Of a DNA stretch of 64,000 nt, positions 1-10,825 are shown in pieces; the stretch's first letter is position 1; the number at the start of each line of letters is the position of its first letter. Source of the stretch: Massarina eburnea CBS 473.64 (taxonomy: Eukaryota > Ascomycota > Dothideomycetes > Pleosporales > Massarinaceae); assembly GCA_010093635.1 (NCBI GenBank), contig MU006786.1, positions 1,012,908 through 1,076,907 on the forward strand, read 5' to 3'. Below the pieces are notes generated by a model. It saw nothing but the letters and a program-made list of their open reading frames with translations, made no database searches and was not told where the DNA came from. A program made the translations under genes and the position numbers.

Positions 1-705
1 CTCCTCTGGGCCTAGTCGAGACCAGTTGCAAGAGACTATGCGGTACCTGCCTACGCGAACAACTTCAAGCTGTTCAAAGCAGCGTTGGGTGGAGAGTAGA
101 CGCGTTTTCGCTTTTGTCGTCGCCCACCGTGGCACCGCACGACTCAGGGCCGCAGCACACTCCGCCGAGGCTCCGTGGAGAAACTCGCACAAAGGTCGAT
201 AAGAGAGACAGCGAAGACGAGGACTAAAGTGCTGATCAGACCGGAATCAATATATACACAGCCGCTGGTGTATCTTGCCTCCAATATTATTGTTTGGCTG
301 CAAACACTTGCCCACTAGATAAGATCTGGCCGTGGATCGCCGCTAGCGTAATTTATCCGTATCATACATGCAACGCCCGCCCAGCGCCGCCGGGAGGAAT
401 GAAGTTCAAGCTAACAAAACATCAGCCCCCTCGGTCTGTTGTGGAGTTGTGCGAGTACTCGGTGTCGCCTTTCGTTTCCACAGTCGTTTAATAATATCCT
501 CGCATCCGTTGCCGACAGGCGTGAAGCAGGTACAGTCCACTTCCGCCCAGCACCGCACTTTCCACCCACACTGCATCGCACCGGCAGCACCTTCCTCACG
601 ATCGTTACACAGTCGCTCCTGCCGCCGTCCTAGGCGTGCCTTCCCCATCGCAGACACCGCCTTCCCGCCCAAGGGCATCGTGCCTGCCTGTCTGCCACCG
701 CCACC
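1..705. promoter_or_regulatory. Upstream region of the class VI chitin synthase
   Basis: No protein with family resemblance is visible in these 705 bases. A TATA-like run (atatataca) lies near 250 and pyrimidine-rich sequence precedes the start codon at 706. Short upstream ATGs occur (near 368 and 398), so the leader could contain small upstream ORFs. In many Pezizomycotina the class V and class VI myosin-like chitin synthase genes are head to head, so this may be part of a shared divergent promoter; that is inference. Confidence 0.5.
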
Positions 706-3700
706 ATGAGCTTCGTCAACAGCTCCCGCATGTCGACCTACTCGATGAGCTCTGCGGCACCACGCCCCAACAATCCCGCCCAGGTGTCGACCACAACCCT
801 GCTCAACACCTTCAATGCCTGCTACAAGAACAACCAGGCCCACAATCTCGAGGCCAGCACCAGCCTGGCCGTGAACACATGGCTCACTGCGCGCCCGCAA
901 CCGGACGGCCGCGTCGGGGGTACCGTCGACACCGAGCTGGGACGCAAGGCCTGGGAACACGCCCGCCGCCGGGCAGAGGACGGCTGCATCGTGCTTGCCT
1001 CGCTCCACGACTCCACGCCTTCCCAGATCATGGGCTTCAGCTCGGCCCTGCCGCTCTCCACCCCTGCCAGCTACTACACGGCGCTCGATGTCATCCGTGC
1101 CTTCACCCACTGCGTGACGCCGGAGAACCCCTCGCTGCCCCGCTACACCGCCCTCGCCGCCATCTTCACCATCAATCTCCCCGGCAGTCTGCTCGGCGCG
1201 GAGATCAAGCTTGCCAGCACCGGCATCGACACGCGCAAAGGTCTGCTCGACGTGCCGTCGCAGCCTGGCCACCGCGCCTTCGACGTCTTCTACTACCTAA
1301 ATGCCAGCTCGGCCTCGCAGCGGGAGCGGGAGTTCCTGAACCTGCAGCACCCGTCCGAGTATGCGCTGCTGAACAAGTCGGCCACCTACGACCCGCCCTC
1401 GTACCTCCCTGATGCCGACGATGCGGGAGCCGCCGAGGACTTCCGTGCGAACTTGGACGCCATTGGCATCAAGGGCCAGAGGCAGGCAGACCTCATCAGC
1501 TGCTTGACCGGTCTGCTTAAGCTCGGCGACACCCTGGGCTACTTTGTCGACGAGGACACGCTCGACGCCCTCTGCGACGAGTGCGGTGCCCTGCTTGACG
1601 TCGATGCCGACCTGCTGAGGTCCAAACTCGGCGAGAAGGACCGCGAGATTGCCATTGCCGGCATCTACGAAGCTATTGTCGACTATGTCATTGCCGCCGC
1701 AAATGCCACCATTGCCGAAGACATCCGGGCAGCCCGTGCCGCTGAATTCTCCCAGAGCAACAGCGATATTGGCAACGTGACACCTCCTTCCGAGGACGAT
1801 ATGGGTGACATCGTCAACATAACCGTGGTGGAGATACACAACCAGGCTATCGCCAAAGCGATTGCCCTCCGTACCGTGTTCGACGACAACGACGGCATCA
1901 ATGCCGAGATGAGGGAAGACGGTGTGGAGATCCCGCATGCGGGGAACTCTGTCGTTGAAGGAATCAGAGGGGCCATCCAGGCCAGCGAGGCGGAACTCGG
2001 ATCCGAAGGCCAGCGCCAAATGGACCTCGAGAAGCGTGAAATGGTGTTGGAGCACATTGCGTTGGAGCAGACAGACGACGACAACTTTGTCAAGCGCCTG
2101 CTCCAGCCCGTCCCTGGGGAGGGCATCGTACTCGGAAAATACAACCGGATCGATGTACCCATCACGGTGGCGTCCAGCAGGGTGTGGTTCCACCTCGCAC
2201 TACACCCCACTGACGCAACGCCCGACAAGCTCACACACGATGCCAACGCCACGTGGTCGGCTTCGAAGGTCTCCAGACAACTGCGAGATTGGAGGATCCC
2301 GGAGTGGGCCAATCGCCGGAATCGCTCGCTGGACTTCACTGCTGATTTCGATCATCACGAATTCTTCGAACGTTACTGTGTTCTTGGATGCATGGACGGC
2401 AAGGATGGCATTCAGAATTGGGCCATTGCTCGAGGCTGGAGCAACGGTGAAGTTGTCGTAGGCTCCCAGCGCGTCTGGGTGCGAGAGGGCACCTGGTGGG
2501 AGGCAGAATCGCAGCTTGATCTTAAAGTCCAAGATCCCGACAGTAGCATGCTTGGAAACATGATGGGTGCCGGTGGCCTCGAAACCGGCTATTCTTCCAA
2601 CAGCGCTGGTTTCTTCCCACCGATGCCTCCAATCGCCCCCCAAGAGAGCCATGCTAACTCCCACCTCCTCGGCCATCAGGGTAGCATTGGCAACACGGAT
2701 GCCCGAAGTGCTCTCGGCGCCAGGTCCATCGCCCCTACCACTGCACCTACCACGCAAAACAAAGCTGGCGATTATGGTCTCGGGTCCAAGGGTGATGAGG
2801 ACAAGGGCGTCACATACTACGACACGGAGTCTGGCGGCAACTTGGTCGTCACCGAAGCTGCACTCACCCCGACGAGGAAAATCTGGGTCGCCTTTGTTTG
2901 GGCTTTGACATTCTGGATACCATCGCCTCTTCTCAAATTCGTGGGTCGCATGAAACGTCCCGACGTTCGCATGGCTTGGCGTGAGAAGCTCGTTCTGGTC
3001 CTTGCCATCTTCCTGCTCAATGCCACCATCGTCTTCTACATCGTCGCGTTCGGCAAGCTACTATGTCCCAATAAAGATAAAGCATGGAGCCGCGATGAAG
3101 TGGCCACCCACCAAGGCTCCAACGACTTCTACGTTAGCTTCCATGGACAGGTGTACGACTTGTCGACTTTCTGGAAGCGGGATCACAGCGACAGCAGCAT
3201 ATCAACCACGGAGGAGAACATGCTCCCCTTGGCCGGGGTTGACATGGATCCATACATTCGCCCTCTTCTATACCAGTCTTGCCCCAACCTGGTGACTAGC
3301 TACCTTACAACCCTTACGTCCAACACTACGCTAGAGAATACCCAAGCGCAGCACGTGTACGGAAACCGGACAACAACGACGGACAGTAATGCGTTGAAGC
3401 AGCAGGACTGGTACAGCAACGTGTATTTGAAGAAAATCAAGGAATTCCGCAAAGGAGACTTGGTCTGGGATACGGACACGATCAAGGACGAGGGGGACAA
3501 CCAAAACCACTACTGGTTTCGACTTGGCAACCGTGTATACGACTTGACCGACTACTTCCATTCGCAGGATTTGGACAGCAGCTCGCAGTACAAGTTCTTG
3601 GATCCCACACTAGAGGAGTTGGTGCAAAGCTACGCCGGAAGCGACTTGACGGAAAAATTCCACAATAAACTCAACGCTTCGACGCAAGCCAAGAACCTCC

Positions 3701-6022
3701 AGTGCTTGGAAACCACCTTCTTCATCGGCATCACGGACTTCAGGAAAAGTGCTCGCTGCCAGGTCAACGACTACATTCTTCTCGCCATGACCATCATTCT
3801 CTGTGCTGTCATTGTTATCAAGTTCTTGGCTGCTCTTCAGCTGGGCGGTAAGCGGCGACCCGCCAATCAAGACAAGTTCGTCATTTGCCAGGTCCCTGCC
3901 TATACTGAAGGAGAGGATCACATTCGAAAGGGTCTCGATTCGCTGACGGCGCTGGCTTACGACAACAAAAGGAAGCTCATTTGCGTCATTTGCGATGGCA
4001 TGATTGTCGGTGGTGGAAACGATCGTCCCACGCCCAAGATTGTGCTAGATATCCTCGGCGTGGATCCCAAGGTTGACCCTCCTGCCCTACCTTTCAAGTC
4101 TGTCGGCCAAGGCAGTGAGCAGCTCAACTATGGCAAAGTGTACTCGGGTCTCTATGAGTTCGAAGGCAATGTCGTGCCCTACATCGTCGTCGTCAAGATG
4201 GGCAAGGAGTCTGAGCAAAGCAAGTCGAAACCCGGTAACCGTGGTAAGCGTGACTCGCAGATTCTGTTGATGAGCTTCCTCAACCGTGTACACCACCGTT
4301 CCGCTATGAATCCTCTGGAGTTGGAAATGTTCCATCAGGTCAACAACATCATCGGTGTGGACCCTGAGCTCTACGAGTATCTTCTCATGGTTGATGCCGA
4401 TACCATGGTCAAACCCGACGCCCTGAACCGTCTCGTCGCAAGTTGTGCCAACGATTCCAAGATTGCCGGTATTTGTGGTGAAACCAGTCTGGAGAACGAA
4501 GACAGGTCTTGGTGGACTATGATCCAAGTGTACGAATACTACATCTCCCATCATTTGGCCAAGGCTTTCGAGAGTTTATTCGGGAGCGTTACCTGTTTAC
4601 CCGGATGGTAAGTCTTTCTGTGCACACTGCACATATGTTCTTTGCTGACACCAATGTAGTTTCTCCATGTACCGTCTCCGCACTGCTGATAAAGGGAAAC
4701 CGCTCATTATTTCCGACGCCATCATCCGTGATTACGCTGACTGCAACGTGGATACGTTGCACAAGAAGAATTTGTTGTCACTCGGTGAAGATCGGTATCT
4801 CACTACCCTCATGACGAAGCACTTCCCCAGCATGTCTTACAAGTTTATCCCCGATGCTTATGCGTTCACGGCAGCACCCGAAACCTGGAGCATCCTGCTC
4901 TCCCAGAGGCGTCGTTGGATCAACTCTACCATCCACAACTTGGCCGAGCTTGTTCTTCTCAAAGACATGTGCGGCTTCTGTTGTTTCAGTATGAGATTTG
5001 TGGTTTTCATCGATCTCTTCGGTACTATCGTTCTCCCATCAGTCTGCGTCTACCTCGGGTACCTGATTTACACCGTCTCTTCGGGCAAGGGTGCATTGCC
5101 GATGTTTTCGATCATCATGCTTGCAGCTGTATATGGTCTTCAGGCTGTCATCTTCATCGTCAAGCGGCAGTGGCAGCATGTGGGTTGGATGATCATCTAC
5201 ATCTGCGCCTTCCCCATCTACTCGTTCATTCTTCCCATCTACTCCTTCTGGAAGCAAGACGATTTCTCGTGGGGAAATACCCGTGTTGTCATTGGGGAGA
5301 AGGGCGTCAAGCAAATTGTCACGCAAGGCGACGAAGGCTTCGATCCAAAGAGCATTCCGCTGCAACGGTGGGATGACTACGCGGCTGCCAACAGCCTACC
5401 TGGCCGTCGTGGCCTTAATGAAGCTTCTGAAAAGGGCGGACAGAGTGGCTACGACGACGATGGCTACGAAATGAACGACATGCAATCCGTCTACTCGTCG
5501 GTCAGGCCAGCATCCACAATCATGACAAAGATGCAGCACATTTCCCACATGCCACCGCAATCACCCGGGCCTTATCAGGGCATGCAACCGCGACACTCGT
5601 CGTACTCCAACTTTTCGCGCTACCAGGATAACCCCCATTCCCACGAGCGTCTCACGTCAATAGGTGGTATGAGTGAACACCACCCCCCATCACCCTATGG
5701 GAACCGGCAATCTGTTGGCGGGTTCCAGAGCTCCGACAACCTCATGACGTCGACTCCCCCCATCCGTGGACGCAGTCCCCTCGGATACGCTCAGTCCCGA
5801 CCAGGTAGCACGACCAACTTTTCGAGCATGATGCAAGGCGGCCCAAGCGATGCGATGATCATCGAGGTCGTCCAACAGTGCTTGGTGGAAGCTGACCTGG
5901 ACAACGTTACCAAGAAGCAGATCGTCGCACTCGCGGAACAACGTCTCCAGACGCAACTCACAGGCGAGAGGCGCATCTTCCTCAACCAGCAAATCGACCA
6001 TGAACTCGCGAACATGGTGTAG
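706..6022 (+). CDS. csmB: Chitin synthase, class VI (short myosin-like domain)
   Basis: Polymerises UDP-GlcNAc into chitin at the plasma membrane of growing hyphae. The model is 706-4607 joined to 4660-6022 (52-bp intron, gtaagt...atgtag), giving 1754 aa, close to the about 1760 aa usual for the class. The N-terminal 600 or so residues resemble a degenerate myosin motor but show no P-loop (GESGSGK type), which points to class VI rather than V. Two membrane segments follow near 724 and 765. Cytochrome-b5-like stretches with VYDLS/VYDLT lie near 810 and 930, and another membrane segment near 1020. The catalytic chitin synthase domain shows VDADT near 1230, GEDRYLT after the intron and QRRRW near 1382. 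A DEK_C-type domain ends the protein (about 1697-1754). The start has a good context (ccaccATG). Confidence in family is very high; class assignment rests on the missing P-loop and the length. Confidence 0.95.
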
Positions 6023-6541
6023 GTGTGTGTGTATGTGTAGAAGCAGGCGTAGAAGTAGAACGAGGACACCATTTTTTGGACTTGCATTAGCGGGGTTGTA
6101 CATTGTTATACGTCTTTACGACGCCATTTCCTCTCGGGTCATCTTAAAATTTCCTATGCGGTCGAGTGTTTTTCCCGATCTGCGTCGTTCCTTGACTGTT
6201 TTTTTCGTAGTGGACATGGCGTATCTGTATCTATGGGCAGAGCATGGTCGGGCAATGCAGACTACATTCAGAGTAATGATAATAGGACAGCGCGGGTATA
6301 TAGTGCAATCTAAGATGAACGACAACTACCTTTCCACCATTCTGCGCCCATGTCTGGGCTTATGGACATGTAGTGATTGGGCATAGAGTCAGGAGTGAGA
6401 GACACGACACGTGCTCGGATGAATCTCGGGGACTTGTACCCCCGTGTGTCCGTACCCCCGGCCTGAGCTCCGCCATCGCCGACGCCCCCCAGACCAAGCA
6501 ACCCATTGCCCACCCCACGCTACTTACTCGACACTACAATA
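6023..6541. other. Intergenic, chs 3' end to END3
   Basis: A GT-rich start (gtgtgtgtatgtg) follows the chitin synthase stop, then mixed sequence with no convincing ORF. The last 150 bases are C-rich and pyrimidine-rich, typical of a fungal promoter/leader, ending in acaataATG of END3. Confidence 0.5.
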
Positions 6542-7750
6542 ATGGCACCCCGCCGCATAGAACAGGACGAAATCGAAAAGTACTGGGAAATCTTCAGCTC
6601 GCTCTCCAACGGCTCCACGCATCTCGACGGCATACAGGCCGCGCCCGTACTCAAGAACTCACACCTCCGCGATGACCAGCTCGAGCGCGTGTGGGACCTG
6701 GCCGACGTGGACAACGATGGCAAGCTCGACTTTGAGGAGTTTTGCGTGGCGATGCGCCTGATCTTCGACCTGATCAACGGGGAGAGCTCCGACGTGCCCA
6801 AGACGCTGCCGGACTGGCTGGTCCCCGAGTCCAAGTCGCATCTCGTGCAGGCCACCCGTGCCATGAGCGGCTCGCTCCCCGAATTCGAGCACGTCGAAGA
6901 CGACGACGACACGCCCGGCCTGCGCGACGGCTTCGACTGGTACATGTCCCCGGGCGACAAGTCCAAGTACGAAGAGATCTACACAGCGAACCGCGACTCG
7001 CACGGAAACGTCGCCTTTCACACCCTGCAGCCGCTCTTCGACAGCCTGGACAACGTGCCCGACAGCGACGTGCGGTTCGCCTGGAACCTCGTGAACCCCA
7101 AGGCCGGCGAGAGCGTGGCCAAGGACGCATGCCTCGCCTTCATGCATATCCTGAACCAGCGCAGCGAGGGCTTCCGCGTTCCACGGAGCGTGCCGCCGAG
7201 CCTCCGCGCGAGCTTCGAGAAGGCGCACATCGACTACGACGTCGAGCGCACGGGCAGCCGCTGGGCCGAACAGCGCCAGGACGACAACTCGGCCGCCGGC
7301 AAGAAGGCCAAGTTCGGCGACGCATACCTCACGCGTCTCGGCGTCGGCGACCGCGCAAACAACTACGGCGCGCGCGCCCGGGGCACTGACCATGGCGGCC
7401 GCACCACCGAGGACTGGGAAGAAGTCCGTCTGAAGAAGCAGCTCAAGGAACTCGAGGACAAGATCGAGAGGTTGGAGAAGGATTCCGAGAACCGGCGTCA
7501 CGGCCGCAGGGGCGACAGCAAACCTGCGCTTGTGAAGAGGGAGCTCGAGATGCTGCTGGATTATAAGCGCGGCGTGCTGAAGGAACTGGACAGTGGGGAT
7601 GGGGGTGAGGTCAAGGGCTTGAATGGTATTAGGGACGAGATTGGCACTGTGAAGGAGCAGGTGGAGGGCTTGCAGGGCCATTTGGATAGGAGGAAGGAGG
7701 TTCTTGAGGATCTTAAGAGGCAGATTGACGATGAGAAGGCGGGACGGTAG
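6542..7750 (+). CDS. END3: Actin cytoskeleton-regulatory protein END3 (SagA-like)
   Basis: EH-domain adaptor of the Pan1-Sla1-End3 endocytic coat, acting at cortical actin patches. Single exon, 402 aa, the usual length. The N-terminal EH/EF-hand unit is visible: EIEKYWEIF at the start, then WDLADVDNDGKLDFEEFCVA near 60 with an intact calcium-loop pattern. A second EH-like unit follows with GFDWYMSPGDKSKYEEIY near 130. The C-terminal about 100 residues are charged heptad-like coiled coil (LKKQLKELEDKIERLEKD and later), as in the END3 family. I chose the ATG at 6542 (MAPRRIEQDEIEKYW) because the family begins with this helix; an in-frame ATG at 6506 would add 12 residues without resemblance. 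Confidence 0.95.
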   Translation: MAPRRIEQDEIEKYWEIFSSLSNGSTHLDGIQAAPVLKNSHLRDDQLERVWDLADVDNDGKLDFEEFCVAMRLIFDLINGESSDVPKTLPDWLVPESKSHLVQATRAMSGSLPEFEHVEDDDDTPGLRDGFDWYMSPGDKSKYEEIYTANRDSHGNVAFHTLQPLFDSLDNVPDSDVRFAWNLVNPKAGESVAKDACLAFMHILNQRSEGFRVPRSVPPSLRASFEKAHIDYDVERTGSRWAEQRQDDNSAAGKKAKFGDAYLTRLGVGDRANNYGARARGTDHGGRTTEDWEEVRLKKQLKELEDKIERLEKDSENRRHGRRGDSKPALVKRELEMLLDYKRGVLKELDSGDGGEVKGLNGIRDEIGTVKEQVEGLQGHLDRRKEVLEDLKRQIDDEKAGR

Positions 7751-8956
7751 GGCGGGTTGTTTCGTTTTTCAATCTATTAGCGGCATTACCCATAATCTAT
7801 CTTGACATCGACACCGACCTTGACGTTGTTAGCCGTGTGTGAACATGGTTCTGCAAAAAACAATACATGGAGAAAGATTTGAGAGAAATACCCTTGGGAT
7901 CGCAAATTCGTGTACCAAAGTAAAGGGAAGTTTGAAGTGATCGAGAGGGAAGTGGAGAGAGAAAGCGTCAACTACTCCACTAGCAGAACCGAAGTTGACA
8001 GCCTGGAAGAAGCCTGGAAATCGGAAGCCTATTTCTATTGGGGTTGTTGGTAGAATTAAGATTGATGATACAAGAAGATATTATTGCCAATAATTTATTG
8101 GTAAGGAAGGGTGAAATTACGGACAGTTACTTGGTAGACATCACTGAAGTAAATCGGGCGAGAAGAATTGTGGAGACTAACCACACCCTAGGGGTTGATA
8201 TGGAATATTCGCAATTAGAACGGAATATACATAGCACTCTAGGGTCCAGCTTATTATAGCGAGACTTGTGCAATTACTATCTTCGTTGATTCTGTCTGTT
8301 AGAAGTCGCATTATTCAGACAGTGAAAATAATCGTAACTATCTAACCTCACGTTGTTCCCTAAAGGTTACCCTATCACGTCTTGCAACCCTCTGCTCAAA
8401 GAAGCGACAATCTTGGACATCGCTTGTAAGATTGTAGATCAGATGATAATACTTGGATGATTTAGAATGGAGGTTAGAAGAGGGAGATTCAGTGTAAGGA
8501 ATACGATGATCTAGAAATGTATATCCGGGCTGCTAGATGATATAATAACCAAGGTAGAGCATTTTGATGTGGTAGTCGAGTGGTACATAGGGAGCTACGC
8601 CGCAGCTGTCTTCTCAACTCCTGTGGCACAGCAGGCGGCTGCGGTTGCTCCTTTGTTGTTAACGTTGCCTGGTATCAACGCAACACTTGTGAGTGACTTT
8701 GAATGGAGTCTTTGTGTAGTTGATATTAATACGTAACAATAGCTACTTCCGTCAGGAGTGCCTTGTCGATGGAAACAATCGAATGGTTGACATGGAGCCG
8801 TATGAGTTCAGTGATGAGTTGGCGAAGGATTCGGTTAGCAGTCATTATCCCCGAAGGATGCGCTAGAGACGTCTTTTGTTACTCACGACTTCAACATTAT
8901 TGCTCGACTTCCAATTCAACTTCCAATTCAACGACACGTTCACCCTCGTCAGACAT
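7751..8956. other. Intergenic, AT-rich
   Basis: About 1.2 kb without a supported gene. One frame between about 8570 and 8730 reads as alanine- and leucine-rich peptide (SYAAAVFSTPVAQQAAAVAP), coding-like in composition, but it has no clear start, splice partner or family. The rest is AT-rich with scattered stops. It marks the left edge of the accessory stretch that extends to about 17 kb. Confidence 0.4.
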
Positions 8957-10131
8957 ATGCCTGGCAGCCGAGAACGGCGGACTAAACGCGTCAAACAACT
9001 ATGCGCACGTGCAGTGTTCATTTCGGCGACGGTCTTCACAGCGCCTTTCTACTGGCGGCAATACTATCAAAAGACCAGCAGATATAGGATGAAAGAGCAG
9101 AAGAAGCGGGATCTCGAGCGCGCACAACGACTAGCACCCCCTCCAATCAGGGAAAGAGAATATGCTCTCTCAATTTCAAGTACTTTGAATGTGGAACCCA
9201 CAATCTCGAGTCAGCGCGCCGAAGAAGAAGAACCCAGTCTTTTCTTCCGTCTACCATACGAATTACGATTGGCCATCTACGAAGATGTGATCGGACCGCA
9301 CAACCTGCACATTATCTGGAAGGACGGAATGCTGCATTCATTTCGATGCTATGCTCACCCGTCAAAACCGCGCACGCACACCCTCGACCTAACGGACGGT
9401 TTATACCGAGACTTCGACCAGAAGCGCTTAACCTATCTTGAGCAAGGACATTGTTGGCGGGACGAACGCTATTATAGATATCTAACACTGATTCCAGGTA
9501 GTGGCATTGGGGTCCTACCACTACTGCAGACCTGCAGATCAATGTAAGGCCGTTTTCCTTTCGACTGCAACATCCTTAATCACGGCAGCTGTCTAAACAA
9601 AAATCAAGATACTCGGAGTTCGTGCCACTTTTGTACAGCAGACCAGTCTTTATATTCCATAACTGGAGTTCGATTCTTGCCTTTACCGGCTCCATTCTTC
9701 CACAGCGTTTCAACACGATACGATCTTTGCGAATCGACGCAAACTGGACGGTCCCCGCCGAATGTGGGATTGCAGAATTCGCACACAATTCTTTGAACTA
9801 CATGGATGAAGAGGACGACGATTTCAATTTTCACCAGCTACGCGTCCGCAATGAGCTACCCACCTATTCTATTCACGAGTCCCGTCCTACTTTGTGGACT
9901 GCGGTGTGCCACATGCTGTCCAAAATGGAGAACCTGAAGAAACTGGAGATGGATATAACGCAGAGTTGCTTTGGCTGGGGGAATCCAGGGAGGTGCACCC
10001 TCGCGCCTTTGGTTGATCTGGGGGTTAAGAGGCGCTTGGACAAGTTTGAAGTGAGGATTAATTGGGGGCACGATGAATGGGCGGTGCCAGAGGAGTGTCC
10101 CTTCGTTTTGCACATACATCCTGACTCCTAA
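8957..10131 (+). CDS. DUF7730/2EXR-like domain protein
   Basis: A fungal-specific family of unknown function, often expanded in plant- and soil-associated ascomycetes. The model is 8957-9543 joined to 9609-10131 (65-bp intron, gtaagg...atcaag), giving 369 aa. The join restores the family pattern LLQTCRSIYSEFVPLLYS, where exon 1 gives LLQTCRS and exon 2 YSEFVPLLYS. Exon 1 contains the typical LPYELRLAIYEDVIG motif near residue 95, with an acidic/basic N-terminus and a short hydrophobic patch (AVFISATVFTAPFYW) near 23-37. Exon 2 ends with leucine-rich helices (MENLKKLEMDI). I used the first ATG in frame; the reading frame is open further upstream but lacks another ATG. Function cannot be assigned. 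Confidence 0.8.
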
Positions 10132-10825
10132 GGAATCTCGGGGCTAGTATGCCATGCCTTTCTCCTGGCTGGCACTATACGATGGAAGGATTCCTGCATG
10201 TTCTGAGACTGTATCGTGGGAGATTATATCGTATGTAGTGATGGATTCCCAAGGCATCAAGCAACACGGGTCGCGAAGATTGCCCCACGGATCTAACTGC
10301 GCATACAAATTGTAGTCTCCTCTGCCTTTAAGAAAAGCCAGGGCGCCGGGTAGACGGCGTGATTTTTGTATGTCACTGCTTCCGCCTGCACCCCAGCATC
10401 TATCTGCTGTCGTATAGGCTCGCTTCAACATTTTATGAACAGCCAAGCCTTTCCCCGCAACCTACATGCCAGTATGTACATCAAAACCATTTATACTGAT
10501 GCTGGTAAAATAAAAGTACCCATGTTGAAGCCGGGGCTCATGCACTGCAGGCGCGAGGATGTGTCGGACGGATAATTCCTACATGTATAATCAAGAGCCA
10601 GACCAGCGGGTTCTGTAATCGTTCGGTATATCTAAGGGACCTCGCTGCCACTGGCGAGAAGGCCTACCCCCGCCAATACTATACGATTATAACGAGGTAG
10701 TACGGCATATACCTGCGGGCAAACTGCTACTACTTCGCTCCTTTGCCTCTCGATGCTTAGTTCGTTCATCACTTTATACGACGCGGGAGACTGTTAGTTT
10801 ACAGTAGCTGCGCAAGTCGTACAAG
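10132..10825. promoter_or_regulatory. Intergenic / upstream region of sugar transporter
   Basis: About 700 bases containing the 3' region of the DUF7730-like gene and the promoter of the transporter. A minus-strand 100-codon ORF (10144-10446) is open but unrecognised and is not called. No TATA box or named operator is convincing. Confidence 0.4.

Noticed and set aside
406..1272. 288-codon minus-strand frame over the chitin synthase start
   Set aside because: It lies opposite the clearly coding chitin synthase frame and encodes a Gly/Arg/Ala-rich string, typical of the antisense of a GC-rich gene.
6659..7681. 340-codon minus-strand frame
   Set aside because: Complete antisense overlap with END3, whose domains are unmistakable; the translation is Leu/Val/Ala-rich shadow sequence.
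10144..10446. 100-codon minus-strand frame
   Set aside because: Open but matches no family, has no splice partner, and lies in the short gap between two plus-strand genes.
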